Shown: in pieces, positions 32,980-45,587 of the stretch
Numbering within the stretch: the first letter of the stretch is position 1
How the letters are laid out: each line of letters begins with the position of its first letter
Assembly: GCA_039654915.1 (NCBI GenBank)
Contig: CM077597.1
Span: 40,398,001 to 40,462,000, forward strand
Reading direction: 5' to 3'
DNA length: 64,000 bases
DNA from: Aquilaria yunnanensis
Taxonomy: Eukaryota; Streptophyta; Magnoliopsida; Malvales; Thymelaeaceae
Made by a program: the position numbers and the translations under genes
Notes under the pieces: generated by a model
What the model was told of the DNA's origin: nothing
The model's database searches: none
What the model saw: the letters and a program-made list of their open reading frames with translations, nothing else

Positions 32980-33608
32980 TGTTAGTGTCGTGCCCAAAAA
33001 ACCAATCATGAGATGATTGTATTTTTTGCACATTAAGTCATGATATTTTATTAAGGCTTTAATCCAGCAATTATGTTTGTTGTTCTGTTTCTGCGTAACG
33101 TAATAAACATAATTGTAACCCTAGAATAATGATATTCTCAAATGTCCCTGGTCTCGTATTATTATGGAGTGGGTTGCAATAATACATAACGACTAGCATA
33201 TGTGGAGACTAATATGAGATATGTAGTCTAAATATGGGTACAAGTTGGAGAACTTGTGTACTGGACCAACCCACCATGAGAACACTACATGGATCGTTAT
33301 ATGAGTGTCATAAGTGATTCTCATAGTGATCATGGTATATGTAGTCCTTCGACCTAAGATCATCAAGTTTCTCTACATGTGAGTCACATACTTTGATATT
33401 TTCCTTTGTTGCTTGTAACTGAGTGAGCTTGAAGGAGGTCATTGGGTATGTCACATATCATGCGGAGGGATTTGTATGATCAAGATGGGATTTGTCCCTC
33501 CTATATAACGGGAGTGATATATTCAGGTCCTTGATAGAGTGAGACTTAGAAAAATGCATGGCCATGCTCGGATGAGTTGATATACGATATCAATGTCATC
33601 AGTTTAAG
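32980..33608 (+). mobile_element. truncated 5' LTR of copia element E
   Basis: It starts TGTTAGTGTCGTGCCC and follows the copia LTR for about 630 bp, then switches at CAGTTTAAGCTGACAGG into leader sequence that matches the leader of element G on the opposite strand (about 46575-46620). The rest of the LTR, the primer site and the first few hundred leader bases are deleted. Its left flank TGAGT does not match the right flank of E at 40073, so no duplication brackets E. Confidence 0.75.
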
Positions 33609-34691
33609 CTGACAGGCCAACGGGACCGCCGTATGTGAAGCGCCACATAAATAAAAACTGGTTAATCAACGTGCGAAAATTGGCATGCATATTTGTTGAA
33701 TGAGATTTGACATGATATGCTGATTGGTGTTTGAAGCATGGTGCATGGTTATAGCCCTTGATTGGTTGTACTTGTAAATACGGCCTGCGAGTCGTGCCTT
33801 TTCTTATCACTCTCATTGTACATTCTCTTCTCACCTTACTCCCCTCGAATGTAACTCGAGGTTTCTATTATTAATGTAATGGTGCATTATTGGATCATCC
33901 AAGGTGATATGTCCAAGGATCATCCAAGGTGGTATGTCCAAGGAGGTGACAACAAAAGGGCAGCCAATAATGGAAGAAAAGGAGCTTGTGAAGACTCTTT
34001 TCTTTTCTTAGGCTTTTATGATATTCTCATTGGCTTGAGAATATCACATAGTTTGGGCTATAACCATGTCACGTTTACTTTCTTGAACACATGAGATGCA
34101 TGTTTTATATTTGTATGTGATGCATGTATAAGACAACCGGAGATAACAAATTGGTGAGATCAAACGAAAAATCCCTCAAACAAATATTAAGTCATCAAAT
34201 GTGATGCCTTCCAAATGTTGGCACTCGTCAAGACTTTGATCAACATTAGGTGGGTTTGCCAAAGCAAAGCACCTATGTTCATCTTGGTAAGGCGCAATGG
34301 GATAATAGTCCAAATTGCTAACTTTGGGTCTGACTTAACTAAGTCATCCTAATAGGATTAGGGACTTACAGGCATAGAGTTGGGCTTAAGCTCATGGGAT
34401 GAGCTTGGACAAGTATTGTTCACCCAACTATCCAAGAGTTGCATAAGATGCAATTGGCAAGGAGTTGCCTACCTAAATAGCTGTAAGTTGAGAGAAAAGC
34501 CAAAGCTGACTCAAGTTGTGGTCAAATATGGATCTTGGCCCACTAGAATACCTTAGCACCAAGGTGTTCCGAAATAATATTGAGGGTTATTATTTTGAGG
34601 AAAATAGTGGGAGTATCATTGAATAAAAGTCCTTATTAAATGAATTAAAATACATGCCTCTTACACTGCATATTTTCTGTTGTAGATAACG
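33609..34691 (+). other. untranslated leader of copia element E
   Basis: Non-coding DNA between the LTR remnant and gag, matching the reverse complement of 45588-46620 in element G for most of its length. Landmarks are a CTCGAATGTAACTCGAGG palindrome near 33845 and two CATCCAAGGT(G)ATGTCCAAGG-like repeats around 33896-33940. Open frames here have no recognisable domain. Confidence 0.65.
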
Positions 34692-35480
34692 ATGGCACAA
34701 AACACATCGACACTTTCGTTGCGATCGATCCTTGAGAAGGAAAAACTGAATGGGACCAACTTTCTCAAATGGTACCGAAACTTGAGGATAGTCCTCAAGC
34801 AAGAGAGAAAGGCCTATGTCCTAGAGCAGCCCATTTCGGATGAGCCTGCTGCCACTGCTCCAAGAGCTGAAAGGGATGCTCACAAGAGGCATTCTGATGA
34901 TGCTTTGGATGTTGCATGCCTCATGCTTATTACCATGGAATCTGAGCTTCAGAAGCAACATGAGAACATAGGGGCGTTCGATATGATCGAACATCTCAAA
35001 ATGCTTTTCCAAGAGCAAGCTAGGCATGAGAGGTTTGAGACCTCTAAGGCATTGTTTCAGTGCAAGATGTCTGAGGGAAGTCCCGTGGGTCCTCATGTGC
35101 TCAAGATGATTGGGTACATTGAGAATCTTGAGAATTTGGGATTTGCTCTTCAGAAAGAGTTGGCTATTGATGTAGTATTGCAATTGTTGCCTGAAAGCTA
35201 TAGTCAGTTCGTCATGAACTATAACATGAACGACCTAGACAAGTCCCTTCCTGAATTGCTCAACATGTTGAGAACTGCTGAGCAAAACCTTAAGAAGGCT
35301 AAGCCCATTTTGATGGTTCAAAAAGGCAAGGGGAAGGGAAAAGCCAACAAGAAAAAGGATAAAGCTAATGGAAAGTCTAATGCTAATTCTTCTTCAGCTG
35401 CACTGAAACCAAAGGGTGGTGTGGCAAAGGAAGGGGAGTGCTTCCATTGTAAGCAACCTGGACACTAGAAGCGCAACTAC
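34692..35480 (+). pseudogene. copia gag of element E, ends at a stop in the zinc knuckle
   Basis: A 258-codon frame starting MAQNTSTLSLRSIL, with the copia gag layout: N-terminal KLNGTNFLKWYRNLR, the central capsid-like region (about residues 40-200), a Lys/Gly-rich linker (KGKGKGKANKKKDK, about 215-230) and the first half of a CCHC knuckle (CFHCKQPGH). Where this family has Trp (compare PGHWKCN in H) there is a TAG at 35467-35469, and the last Cys position is Tyr. The same frame continues into protease with no shift. Element G has a TAG at the same codon. Capsid and RNA-binding functions are inferred from the family. Confidence 0.88.
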
Positions 35481-38400
35481 AAGCTCTATGTTGAAGAACT
35501 TGCTAAGGAAAAGGGAAGTAAGACTTCCACTTCAGGTATTCTTGTTATAGAGGCTAACTTTTGTACTTCCTCATCTTGGGTATTGGATACTGGATGTGGT
35601 TCTCACATTTGTGCAAATGTGCAGGATCTAAATAGAAGTAGAAGATTGGCCTGAGGTGAAGTGGACCTACGTGTTGGAAATGGAGCAAGGGTTGCTGCCT
35701 TAGCCGTAGGGACTTATGTTCTCACTTTACCTAGTGGATTAGTTTTAGAATTAGACAACTGCTACTTTGTGCCTACTATTAGTAGAAATTTGATTTCTGT
35801 TTCTTGTTTGGACAAGAAAGGTTTTTCATTTATAATAAAGGACAAATGTTGTTCTATTTATTTGAATGAAATCTTTTATGGTAGTGCTCAACTTAGCAAT
35901 GGGTTGTATGTTCTAGACCTCAAAGATCCAATCTATAATGTGAATACCAAGAAGGTCAGATTAAATGATTCGTACCCGACCTATCTCTGGCACTGTCGCT
36001 TGGGCCATATAAATGAGACCCGCATATCCAAGCTCCATAAGGATGGACTCTTGGACTCATTTGATTTTGAATCATATGAGACATGCGAGTCATGTTTGTT
36101 GGGCAAGATGACGAAAGCCCCATTCACTGGGCAAAGTGAAAGGGCTAATGACTTACTAGGACTCATACATAGTGATGTATGTGGCTCTATGTCTACACGA
36201 GCGAGAGGAGGTTTCCAATACTTCATTACTTTCACTGATGACTTCAGCAGATATGGCTATGTGTATCTCATGAGACACAAGTCAAAATCTTTTGAAAAGT
36301 TCAAAGAATTCAAGAATGAAGTAGAGAATCAACTCGGGAAGAGTATTAAAGTGCTTCGATCAGATCAAGGTGGAGAGTACTTGGATCGAGAATTCCTTGA
36401 CTATCTGATGGAGTGTGGTATAGTATCACAACTCAATCCACCAGGTACACCTCAATGGAATGGTGTATCTGAAAGGAGAAATTGAACTCTGTTAGACATG
36501 GTTTGCTCTATGATGAGTCAAGCTGACCTTCCAAACTCCTTTTGGGGACATGCTCTAGAGACAGCTGCTTTTACACTAAACCGAGTTCCATCTAAATCGG
36601 TTCAAAAGACACCATATGAGATATGGAGTGGGAGGCGTCCCAATTTGTCTTTTATGAAGATTTGGGACTGTGACGCTTATGTGAAACGTCAATCCTCTGA
36701 CAAACTAGTGCCCAAATCTCAAAAATGCCTTTTTGTTGGGTATCCCAAAGAAACAAAGGGTTACTATTTCTACAATCCTTTTGAGCAAAAAGTGTTTGTT
36801 GCTCGAACTGGTGTCTTTTTGGAGAAAGAGTTTATCTCTAAAGGAACTAGTGGGAAGAAAGTAGAACTTGAAGAAATTCAAGAACAACAAGGAGACATCG
36901 AACCTGAAATGGAACCTGAATAGACACCGCAAGATGTTGTTCAAGAGTCTGTTCCTGTAGCACAAAGCCCACGTAGGACTGGTAGGATTTTGCGTGTGCC
37001 CGAGAGATATGGATTTCTCATGACTCACACCGGTGATGTGATGCTCATGGATCAGGATGAGCCCACAACTTACCAGTAAGCTATGTCGGGGCCTGACTCT
37101 GAGAAGTGGCTTGTGGCCATGAAATCCGAGATGGAATCGATGTATGAAAACCAAGTATGGACTTTGGTTGACCCACCTGAATGGGTAAAACCCATAGGGT
37201 GCAAATGGGTTTTCAAGAAGAAAACTGACATGGATGGTAATGTGATTACCTTTAAGGGACAATTGGTTGCAAAAGGTTTCAAGCAAATTCATGGTATTGA
37301 CTATGATGAAACTTTTTCACCAGTTGCTATGCTTAAATCCATCCGAATTTTGTTTGCTATTGCTGCACACTATGATTATGAGATATGGCAAATGGATGTC
37401 AAAACTGCATTCCTAAATGGAAAGCTACTTGAGGATGTGTATATGACACAACCTGAGGGTTTTGTCACTCCTGAGAATGCCAATAAAATGTGCAAGTTGC
37501 AAAGATCCATTTATGGACTGAAGCAAACTTCTCGAAGTTGGAATCTTCATTTTGATGATGCAATCAAAGAGTTTGGTTTTATAAAAAATGAAGATGAACC
37601 TTGTGTCTAGAAGAAGGATAGTGGGAGCGCTATTGTCTTCTTGGTGTTGTATGTAGATGATATACTACTCATCGGGAATGACATTCCTGAGTTACAGTCT
37701 GAGAAGACTTGCCTAGGGAAATGTTTCTCTATGAAGGACTTGGGTGAAGCAGCCTATGTGTTAGGCATCAGGATCTATAGAGATAGATCTAGAAAGCTTC
37801 TTGGCCTAAGTTAAAGTACATATATTGACAAGGTGCTAAAGAGGTTTAGCATGCAAGATTCCAAGAATGGATTCTTGCCCATGTCACATAGTATCACTCT
37901 TTCTAGATCTCAGTGTCCGAGTACAACTGAGGAGAGAGAGTGCATGTGTAAGATTCCATATGCCTTAGCAATTGGATCTATCATGTATGCCATGATATGT
38001 ACTCGTCCCGATGTCTCATATGCTTTGAGCATGACGAGTAGGTACCAATCAAACCCCAGTGAGAGTGACTGGACAGCTATTAAGAACATCCTTAAGTACT
38101 TACAAAGGACTAAGGATGCATTCTTGGTCTTTGGAGGTGAAGATCAGCTCGTTGTAAGGGGTTACACCGATGCAAGCTTCCAATCCGATAAGGATGATTT
38201 TAGATCGCAATCTGGTTATGTGTTTTGTATTGGTGGTGGTGCTGTGAGCTGGAAGAGTTCAAAGCAAGACACAGTACCTGACTCTACAACAGAATCTGAG
38301 TACTTTGCTGCCTCTGATGCTGTGAAGGAGGCAGTTTCGATCAAGAAGTTCATCACTGAACTTGGAGTGGTTCCAAGCATTGTCGACCGATAGAGCTCTA

Positions 38401-38640
38401 TTATGACAACAATGGAGCAATCGCACAGGCTAAGGAACCTCGATCTCACCAGCGATGCAAACATATACTCCGACGCTATCATCTCATTAGGGAGATCATT
38501 GAGAAGGGTGATGTAAGGATATGTAGGACTTTGACAGATAGCAACATTGCTAATCCACTGACAAACCCCCTTATGCAGCAAAAGCATGATAACCATTCTA
38601 GGTCCGTTGGTATTAGATACATGGATGATTGGCTTTAGTG
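35481..38640 (+). pseudogene. copia pol of element E: protease, integrase, RT, RNase H
   Basis: Full copia domain order in one frame, interrupted by stops near 35653, 36483, 36921, 37078, 37608 and 37813, and by a one-base deletion near 38390. Protease has LDTGCGSH (about 35585). Integrase has the zinc finger LWHCRLGH ... CESC (about 35985-36110), then DDFSRYGY, SDQGGEY and ERRN. Reverse transcriptase has KTAFLNGKL, IYGLKQTSRSWN and the catalytic YVDD at 37650-37661. RNase H has YTDASFQ and DSTTESEY (about 38165-38300). The layout and iMet-type primer site of the family fit the Tork/Angela side of Ty1/copia, but the lineage is tentative. Domains are otherwise well preserved, so inactivation is fairly recent. 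Confidence 0.92.
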
Positions 38641-38641
38641 C

Positions 38642-38652
38642 AAGTGGGAGAT
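38642..38652 (+). promoter_or_regulatory. polypurine tract of element E
   Basis: AAGTGGGAGAT directly precedes TGTTAGTG, the 3' LTR start. The reverse form ATCTCCCACTT recurs at the 3' ends of elements G (40205) and K (59066). Confidence 0.85.
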
Positions 38653-40072
38653 TGTTAGTGTTGTGCCCAAAAGCCAATCATGAGATGATTGTATTTTTTG
38701 CACACTGAGTCATGATATTTTATTAAGGCATTAATCCAGCAATTATGTTTGTTGTTTTGTTTCTGCGTAACTTAACAAACATAATTGTAACCCTAGAATA
38801 ATGATATCCTTAAACATCCCTGGTCTAGTATTATTGTGGAGTGGGTTGCAATAATACATAACGACTAGCATATGTGGAGACTAATATGAGATATGTAGTC
38901 TACATATGGGTACAAGTTGGAGAACTTGTGTACTGGACCGACCCACCATGAGAACACTACATGGATCATTATATGAGTGTCATAAGTGATTCTCATAGTG
39001 ATCATGGTATATGTAGTCCTTTGACCTAAGATCATCAAGGTTCCCTACATGTTAGTTACATACTTTGATAGTTTCCTTTGTTGCTCGTAACTAAGTGAAC
39101 TTGAAGGAGGTCATTGGGTATGTCACATATCATGCGGAGGGATTTGTATGATCAAGATGGGATTTGTCCCTCCTATGTAACGGGAGTGATATCTTCAGGC
39201 CCCTTGATAGAGTAAGACTTAGAAAAATGAATGGCCATGCTCAGATGAGTTGATATACGATATCAATGTCATCAGTTTAAGTTGGTCTACTCGGTAATCA
39301 AGAAACCAAAGTTTGGGCTATACGAGAGTGACACATTCCATGTCTCGTGCTTAGTCTTGATATCTTGGACAAAGGGACAATGGTATATATCGGTGATGAT
39401 CATAATGGTTTAGTCGAATCATCGACAATCTTGTCACTTGGGTAGCAATGATGTGTTGCTAGACACCGCTCATTGCTTATGATCATAAATGTGATTTATG
39501 ATCATTGCCAACGTGGTAAGAGCCTATTGGGTCGCACACATAGAGCTATTTGGATCATTAGAGTGCATGGGCTAATAATTTGGGTTTTGGTTTCACAATA
39601 ATTTCGTATTAATAATGGGCCCAATAGTTGAACCATTATTAAGCCCGAAATTAAAGCCTAATTGGATTAGGGCTTTGAAACCTATTAGGCCTGGAAGTTG
39701 AGTCTCACTATAAATACAACTTCTAGTGAGAAATTCGCAGGTCTCCTTGCCCTAGCCTCCCAAAAGGACAGCCACTCTCTTCTCTTGCAATTCCTTGGAG
39801 GATGCAAGCTAGCACTGCGAGCGCAAGAGAAACGCATCTGTCGGGACATGGTGGAAGCGTGGTGATCCCGAGAGGCTCGTGTGGATACCATAGAGAGCTT
39901 GAACACATCAACTATTCAGGTTTTGTTATTCGACTCTACAATTGAGTGAGAGATCTCAACCGAAAATTAGGTATGAAAATTTTCGAACACCCGATTTACC
40001 CCGTTTCACTTGGATCCTGGAGGGTTTCGGTTAAATTCCGCTGCGCTATTTGGCTCCCGAAATCCATCAACA
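38653..40072 (+). mobile_element. 3' LTR of copia element E, 1.42 kb
   Basis: It runs from TGTTAGTGTTGTGCCC after the PPT to CGAAATCCATCAACA. TATA box near 39711, palindrome at 39479-39505. It shares subfamily features with solo LTR A (GTGTTG, GGGCCCAATAG). It abuts a reverse LTR fragment of element G at 40073 without a target duplication. Confidence 0.88.
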
Positions 40073-40204
40073 ATTATGTTTATTACGTTACAGAGAAACA
40101 AAACAAGAAACATAATTGCTGAATTAATGCCTTAGTAAAATATGATAACTCAATGTGCAAAAATACAATCATCTCATGATTGGCTTTTAGGCACAACACT
40201 AACA
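40073..40204 (-). mobile_element. 3' LTR fragment of copia element G
   Basis: The first 132 bp of the copia LTR in reverse, ending CACAACACTAACA, followed by the reverse PPT ATCTCCCACTT at 40205-40215. The rest of this LTR is missing where it meets element E. Confidence 0.82.
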
Positions 40205-40215
40205 ATCTCCCACTT

Positions 40216-43200
40216 GCACTAAAAGCCAATCATCTAATACGGATAGACCTAGATTGGCTATCATGCTTCTACTACATAAAAGGCTTTGTCAGCAGATCAG
40301 CAATGTTGTTGTCTATCAAAGTACTACATACGCTCACATCACCCCTCTCAATGATCTCCTTGATGAGATGATAGTGTCAGAGTATGTGTTTGGATTGCTG
40401 GTGAGATCGAGGTTCCTTAGCCTATGCAATTGCTCCATTGTTGTCAAAATAAAGGTCTATCGGGTCGGCAATGCTTAGAACCACTCCAAATTCAGTGATA
40501 AACTTCTTGATCCAAATTACCTCTTTCACAGCATCAGCGGTGGCAATGTACTCAGATTCTATTGTAGAGTTGGCTACAGTCTCTTACTTTGAACTCTTCC
40601 AGCTCACAGCACCACCACCAATACAAAACACATAACCAGATTGTGATCTACAATCATCCTTATCATATTGGAAGCTAGCATCAGTGTAACCCCTTACAAC
40701 GAGCTCATCTTCACCTCCAAAGATAAATAATGCATCCTTAGTCGCCCTTTGTAAGTACTTAAGGATATTCTTAGCAGCTATTCAGTGACTCTCACCGGGG
40801 TTCAATTGGTACCTGCTCATCATGCTCAAGGCATACGAGACATCGGGACGAGTACATATCATGGCATACATGATAGATTGAATTGCTGAGGCATATGGAA
40901 TCTTACTCATGCACTTTCTCTCCTCGGGGGTGTAATTGGACATTGAGATCTAGACAGAGTTATACCATGTGACATGGGCAAGAATACTTTCTTGGAATCT
41001 TGCATGCTAAACCTCTTTAGCACCTTGTCAATGTATGTACTTTGATTTAGGCCGAGAGGCTTTCTAGATCTATCTCTATAGATCCTGATGCTTAACACAT
41101 AGGCTGCTTCACCTAAGTCCTTCAAAGAGAAACATTTCCTTAGCCAAGTCTTTATAGACTATAGCTCGGGAGCATCATTCCCGATGAGTAGTATGTCATC
41201 TACATACAACACCAAGAAGACAATAGGGCTCCCACTAACCTTCTTGTAGACACAAGGTTAATCTTCATTTTTTATAAAACCAAAGTCTTTGATTGCTTCA
41301 TCAAAATGAAAATTCCAACTTCGAGAAGCTTGCTTCAGTCCATAAATGGACCTTTGCAACTTGCACACTTTATTGGCATTCTCCAGAATGAAAAAACCCT
41401 CAGGTTGTGTCTTGTACACATCCTCAAGTAATTTTCCATTTAGGAATGTAGTTTTGACATCCAGTTGCCATATCTCATAATCATAGTGTGTAGCAATAGC
41501 CAACAAAATTTGGATGGATTTACGCATGGCAACTGGTGAAAAAGTTTCATCATAGTCAATACCATGAATATGTTTGAAACCCTTTGCAACCAATCATCCC
41601 TTAAAGGTAATCACATTACCATCCATGTCAGTTTTCTTCTTGAAAACCCATTTGTTCCCTATAAGGTTTACCCCTTTAGGTGGATCAACCAAAGTCCATA
41701 CTTGGGTTTCATACATTGATACCATCTTGGATTTCATGGCCACTAGCCACTTTTCAGAGTTAGGCCCCGTCATAGCTTGTTGGTAGGTTGTGGGCTCATC
41801 CTGATCCATGAGCATCATATCGCCAGTGTCAATAACGAGAAATCCATATCTCTTGGGCTCACGCCAAATCCTACCAAACCTACTGGGCTCTGTGCTACAG
41901 GAACAGACTATTGAACCACAACATCTTGTGGTGTTTGTTCTGGTTCCATTTCAGGTTTGATGTCCCTTTATTGTTCTTGAATTACTTCAAGTTCTACTAT
42001 CCTCCCACTGGTTCCTTTGGAGATAAACTCATTCTCTAGAAAGACACCAGTTCAAGCAATAAACACTTTTTGCTTAAAAGGATTGTAGAAATAGTAACTC
42101 TTTGTTTCTTTGGGATAACCAACAAAGAGGCATTTATGAGATTTGGGCCCTAGTTTATCAATGGATTGACGTTTCACATAAGCGTCACAACCCCAAACCT
42201 TCATAAAAGATAAACTGGGATGCTTCCCGCTCCATATCTCATATGGTGTCTTTTGAACTAATTTAGATGGAACTCAGTTTAGTGTAAATGCAGCTATCTC
42301 TAGAGCATGTCCCCAAAAGGTGTTTGGAAAGTCAGCATGACTTATCATAAATTGAACCATGTCTAATAGAGTTCAATTTTTTCTTTCAGATACACCATTC
42401 CATTGAGGTGTACCAGGAAGAGTGTGTTGTGATACTATACCACAGTCCTTTAGATAGTCAAGGAATTCTCGATCCAAGTACTCTCCACCTTGATCTGATT
42501 GAAGTACTTTGATGCTCTTCCCGAGTTGATTCTCTACTTCGTTCTTGAATTCTTTGAACTTTTCAAGGGAATTTTACTTGTGTCTCATGAGATACACATA
42601 GTCATATCAACTGAAGTTATCAGTAAAGGTAATGAAGTATTAGAAGCCTCCTCTAGCATGTGTAGACATGGGGCCACATACATCACTATGTATGAGTCCT
42701 AGTAAGTCATTAGCCCTTTCACTTTGCCCTGGGAATGGGGCTTTGGTCATCTTGCCCAACAAACATGACTGACATGTCTCATATGATTCAAAATTAAATA
42801 AATCCAAGAGTCCATCCTTATGGAGCTTGGATATGCGGGTCTCATTTATATGGCCCAAGTGACAGTGCCAGAGATAGGTCGAGTTTGAATCATTCAATTT
42901 GACCTTCTTGGTATTCACATTATAGGTTGGATTTTTGAGTTCTAGAACATACAACCCATTGCTAAGTTAACCACTACCATAAAAGATTTCATTCAAATAA
43001 GTAGAACAACATTTGTCCTTTATTGTAAATTAAAAACTTTTCTTGTCCAAGCAAAAAATAGAAATCAAATTTCTACTAATAGTAGGCACAAAGTAGTAGT
43101 TGTCTAATTCTAAAACTAATCCACTAGGTAAAGTGAGAACATAAGTCCTTATAGCTAAAGCAACAACCCTTGCTCCATTTCCAACACGTAGGTCCACTTC

Positions 43201-43376
43201 ACCTCGAGCCAATCTTCTACTGCTACTTAGATCCTGTACATTTGAACAAATGTGAGATCCACATCCAGTATCCAATGCCCAAGATGAGGAAGTAGAAAAG
43301 GTAGCCTCTATGACAAAAACACCTGAAGTGGAAGTTTTACTTCCCCTCTCCTTAGCAAGTTCTTCAAGATAGAGCT
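40216..43376 (-). pseudogene. copia pol of element G
   Basis: Read from 43376 downwards: protease LDTGCGSHIC and the open stretch 43437-43030, integrase with LWHCHLGH ... CQSCLLGKM (42954-42640), integrase core and C-terminal part decayed (about 42640-41870), reverse transcriptase with KTTFLNGKL and IYGLKQASRSWN (41593-41258), the YVDD block at about 41194-41205, and RNase H pieces to 40216. Several stops and small shifts are present. A stop after SERKN in integrase is shared with element E, while Arg is intact at the E-specific stop near 35653 (RRLARGE here). It continues into gag across the solo LTR at 43377-44792. Confidence 0.9.
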
Positions 43377-44792
43377 TGTTAGTATTGTGCCCAAAAAGCC
43401 AATCATGAGATGATTGTATTTTTACACATTGAGTCATGATATTTTATTGAGGCATTAATCCAGCAATTATGTTTGTTGTTTTGTTTCTGCGTAACATAAT
43501 AAACATAATTGTAACCCTAGAATAATGATATTCTTAAATGTCCCTAGTCTAGTATTATTGTGGAGCGGGTTGCAATAATACATAATGACTAGCATATGTG
43601 GAGACTAATATGAGATATGTAGTCTACATATGGGTACAAGTTGGAGAACTTGTGTACTGGACCGACCCACCATGAGAACACTTCATGGATCGTTATATGA
43701 GTGTCATAAGTGATTCTCATAGTGATCATGGTATATGTAGTCCTTCGACCTAAGATCAGCAAGGTTCCCTACATGTGAGTCACATACTTTGATACTTTCC
43801 TTTGTTGCTCGTAACTGAGTGAACTTGAAGGAGGTCATTGGGTATGTCACATATCATGCGGAGGGATTTGTATGATCAAGATGGGATTTGTCCCTCCTAT
43901 GTAACGGGAGTGATATCTTTGGGCCCCTTGATAGAGTGAGACTTAGAAAATGCATGGCCATGCTCCGATGAGTTGATATATGATATCAATGTCATCAGTT
44001 TAAGTTAGTCTACTCGGTAATCAAGAAACCAAAGATTGGGCTATACGAGAGTGACACATTCCATGTCTCGTGCTTAGTCTTGATATCTTGGACAAAGGGA
44101 CAATGGCATATATCGGTGATGATCATAAAGGTTTAGTCGATTCACCGACAATCTTGTCACTTGGGTAGCAATGATGTGTTGCTAGACACCGCTCATTGCT
44201 TATGATCATAAATGTGATTTATGATCATTGCCAACATGGCAAGAGCCTATTGGGTCGCACACGTAGAGCTATTTGGATCATTAGAGTGCATGGGCTAATT
44301 ATTTGGGTTATGGTTTCACTTTAATTTCGTATTAATAATGGGCCAAGGAGTTGAGCCATTATTAAGCCCGAAATTAAATCCTAATTGGATTAGGGCTTTG
44401 AAACCCATTAGGCCTGGAAGTTGAGTCTCACTATAAATACAACTTTTAAGTGAGAAATTCGTAGGTCTCCTTGCCCTAGCCTCCCAAAAGGACAGCCGCA
44501 CTCTTCTCTTGCAATTCCTTGGAGGACGCAAGCTAGCACTGCGAGCGCAAGAGAAACGCATCTGCCGGGACGTGGTGGAAGCGTGGTGATCCCGAGAGGC
44601 TCGTGTGGATACCATAGAGAGCCTGAACACGTCAACTGTTTAGGTTTTGTGATTCGACTCTACAGTTGAGTGAGAGATCTCAACCGAAAATTAGGTATGA
44701 AATTTTCGAACACCCGGTTTACCCCGTTTCACTTGGATCCTGGAGGGTTTCGGTTAAATTCCGCTGCGCTGTTTGGCTCCCGAAACCCAACA
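43377..44792 (+). mobile_element. copia solo LTR inside element G, 1416 bp
   Basis: It starts TGTTAGTATTGTGCCC and ends CGAAACCCAACA, with the perfect duplication GAGCT on both sides (43372-43376, 44793-44797). It is inserted between the gag and protease parts of element G in the opposite orientation. It is nearly identical to solo LTR B at 28467-29882, so both are recent insertions of the same subfamily that have since lost their interiors. Confidence 0.95.
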
Positions 44793-45587
44793 GAGCTTAC
44801 AGTTGCACTTCTAGTGTCCTAGTTGCTTACAGTTGAAGCACTCCCCTTCCTTTGCCACACCACCCTTTGGTTTCAATGCAGCTAAAGAAGAATTAGCGTT
44901 GGACTTTCTTTTAGCTTTATCCTTATTCTTGTTGGCTTTTCCCTTTCCCTTGCCCTTTTGAACCATCAAAATGGGCTTAGCCTTCTTAAGGTTTTGCTCA
45001 GCAGTTCTCAACATGTTGAGCAATTCAGGGAGGGACTTGTCAAGGTCGTTCATGTTATAGTTCATGACAAACTGACTGTAGCTTTTAGGCACCAATTGCA
45101 AGAGTATGTCAATAGCCAACTCTTTCTGAAGAGCAAATTCCAAACTCTCAAGATTCTCAATGTACCCAATCATCTTGAGCACATAAGGACCCATGGGACT
45201 TCCCTTAGACATTTTGCACTGAAACAATGCCTTAGAGGTCTCAAACCTCTCATGCCTAGCTTGCTCTTGGAAGAGTATTTTGAGATGTTCAATCATATCG
45301 AACGCCCTTATGTTTTAATGTTGCTTCTGAAGCTTAGATTCCATGGTAATAAGCATGAGGCAAGCAACATCCAAAGCATCATCAGAATGCCTCTTGTTAG
45401 CATCCCTTTCAGCTCTTGGAGTACTGGCAGCAGGCTCATTCAGAATAGGCTGCTCTAGGACATTAGCCTTTCTCTCTTGCTTGTGGACTATCCTCAAGTT
45501 TCGGTACCATTTGAAAAAGTTGGTCTCATTTAGTTTTTCCTTCCCAAGGATCGATCGCAACGAAAGTGTCGATGTGATTTCTGCCAT
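44793..45587 (-). pseudogene. copia gag of element G
   Basis: Minus-strand gag starting at 45587 with MAEITSTLSLRSILGKEKL. A stop after LQKQH (about 45315) breaks it; the frame then continues as 45296-44811 through the capsid region and the KGKGKGKANKNKDK linker to the knuckle CFNCKQLGH, followed by TAG and KCNCK. The TAG occupies the same codon as in element E. The last Cys of the knuckle is kept here but lost in E. The protease follows on the far side of the inserted solo LTR. Confidence 0.88.
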
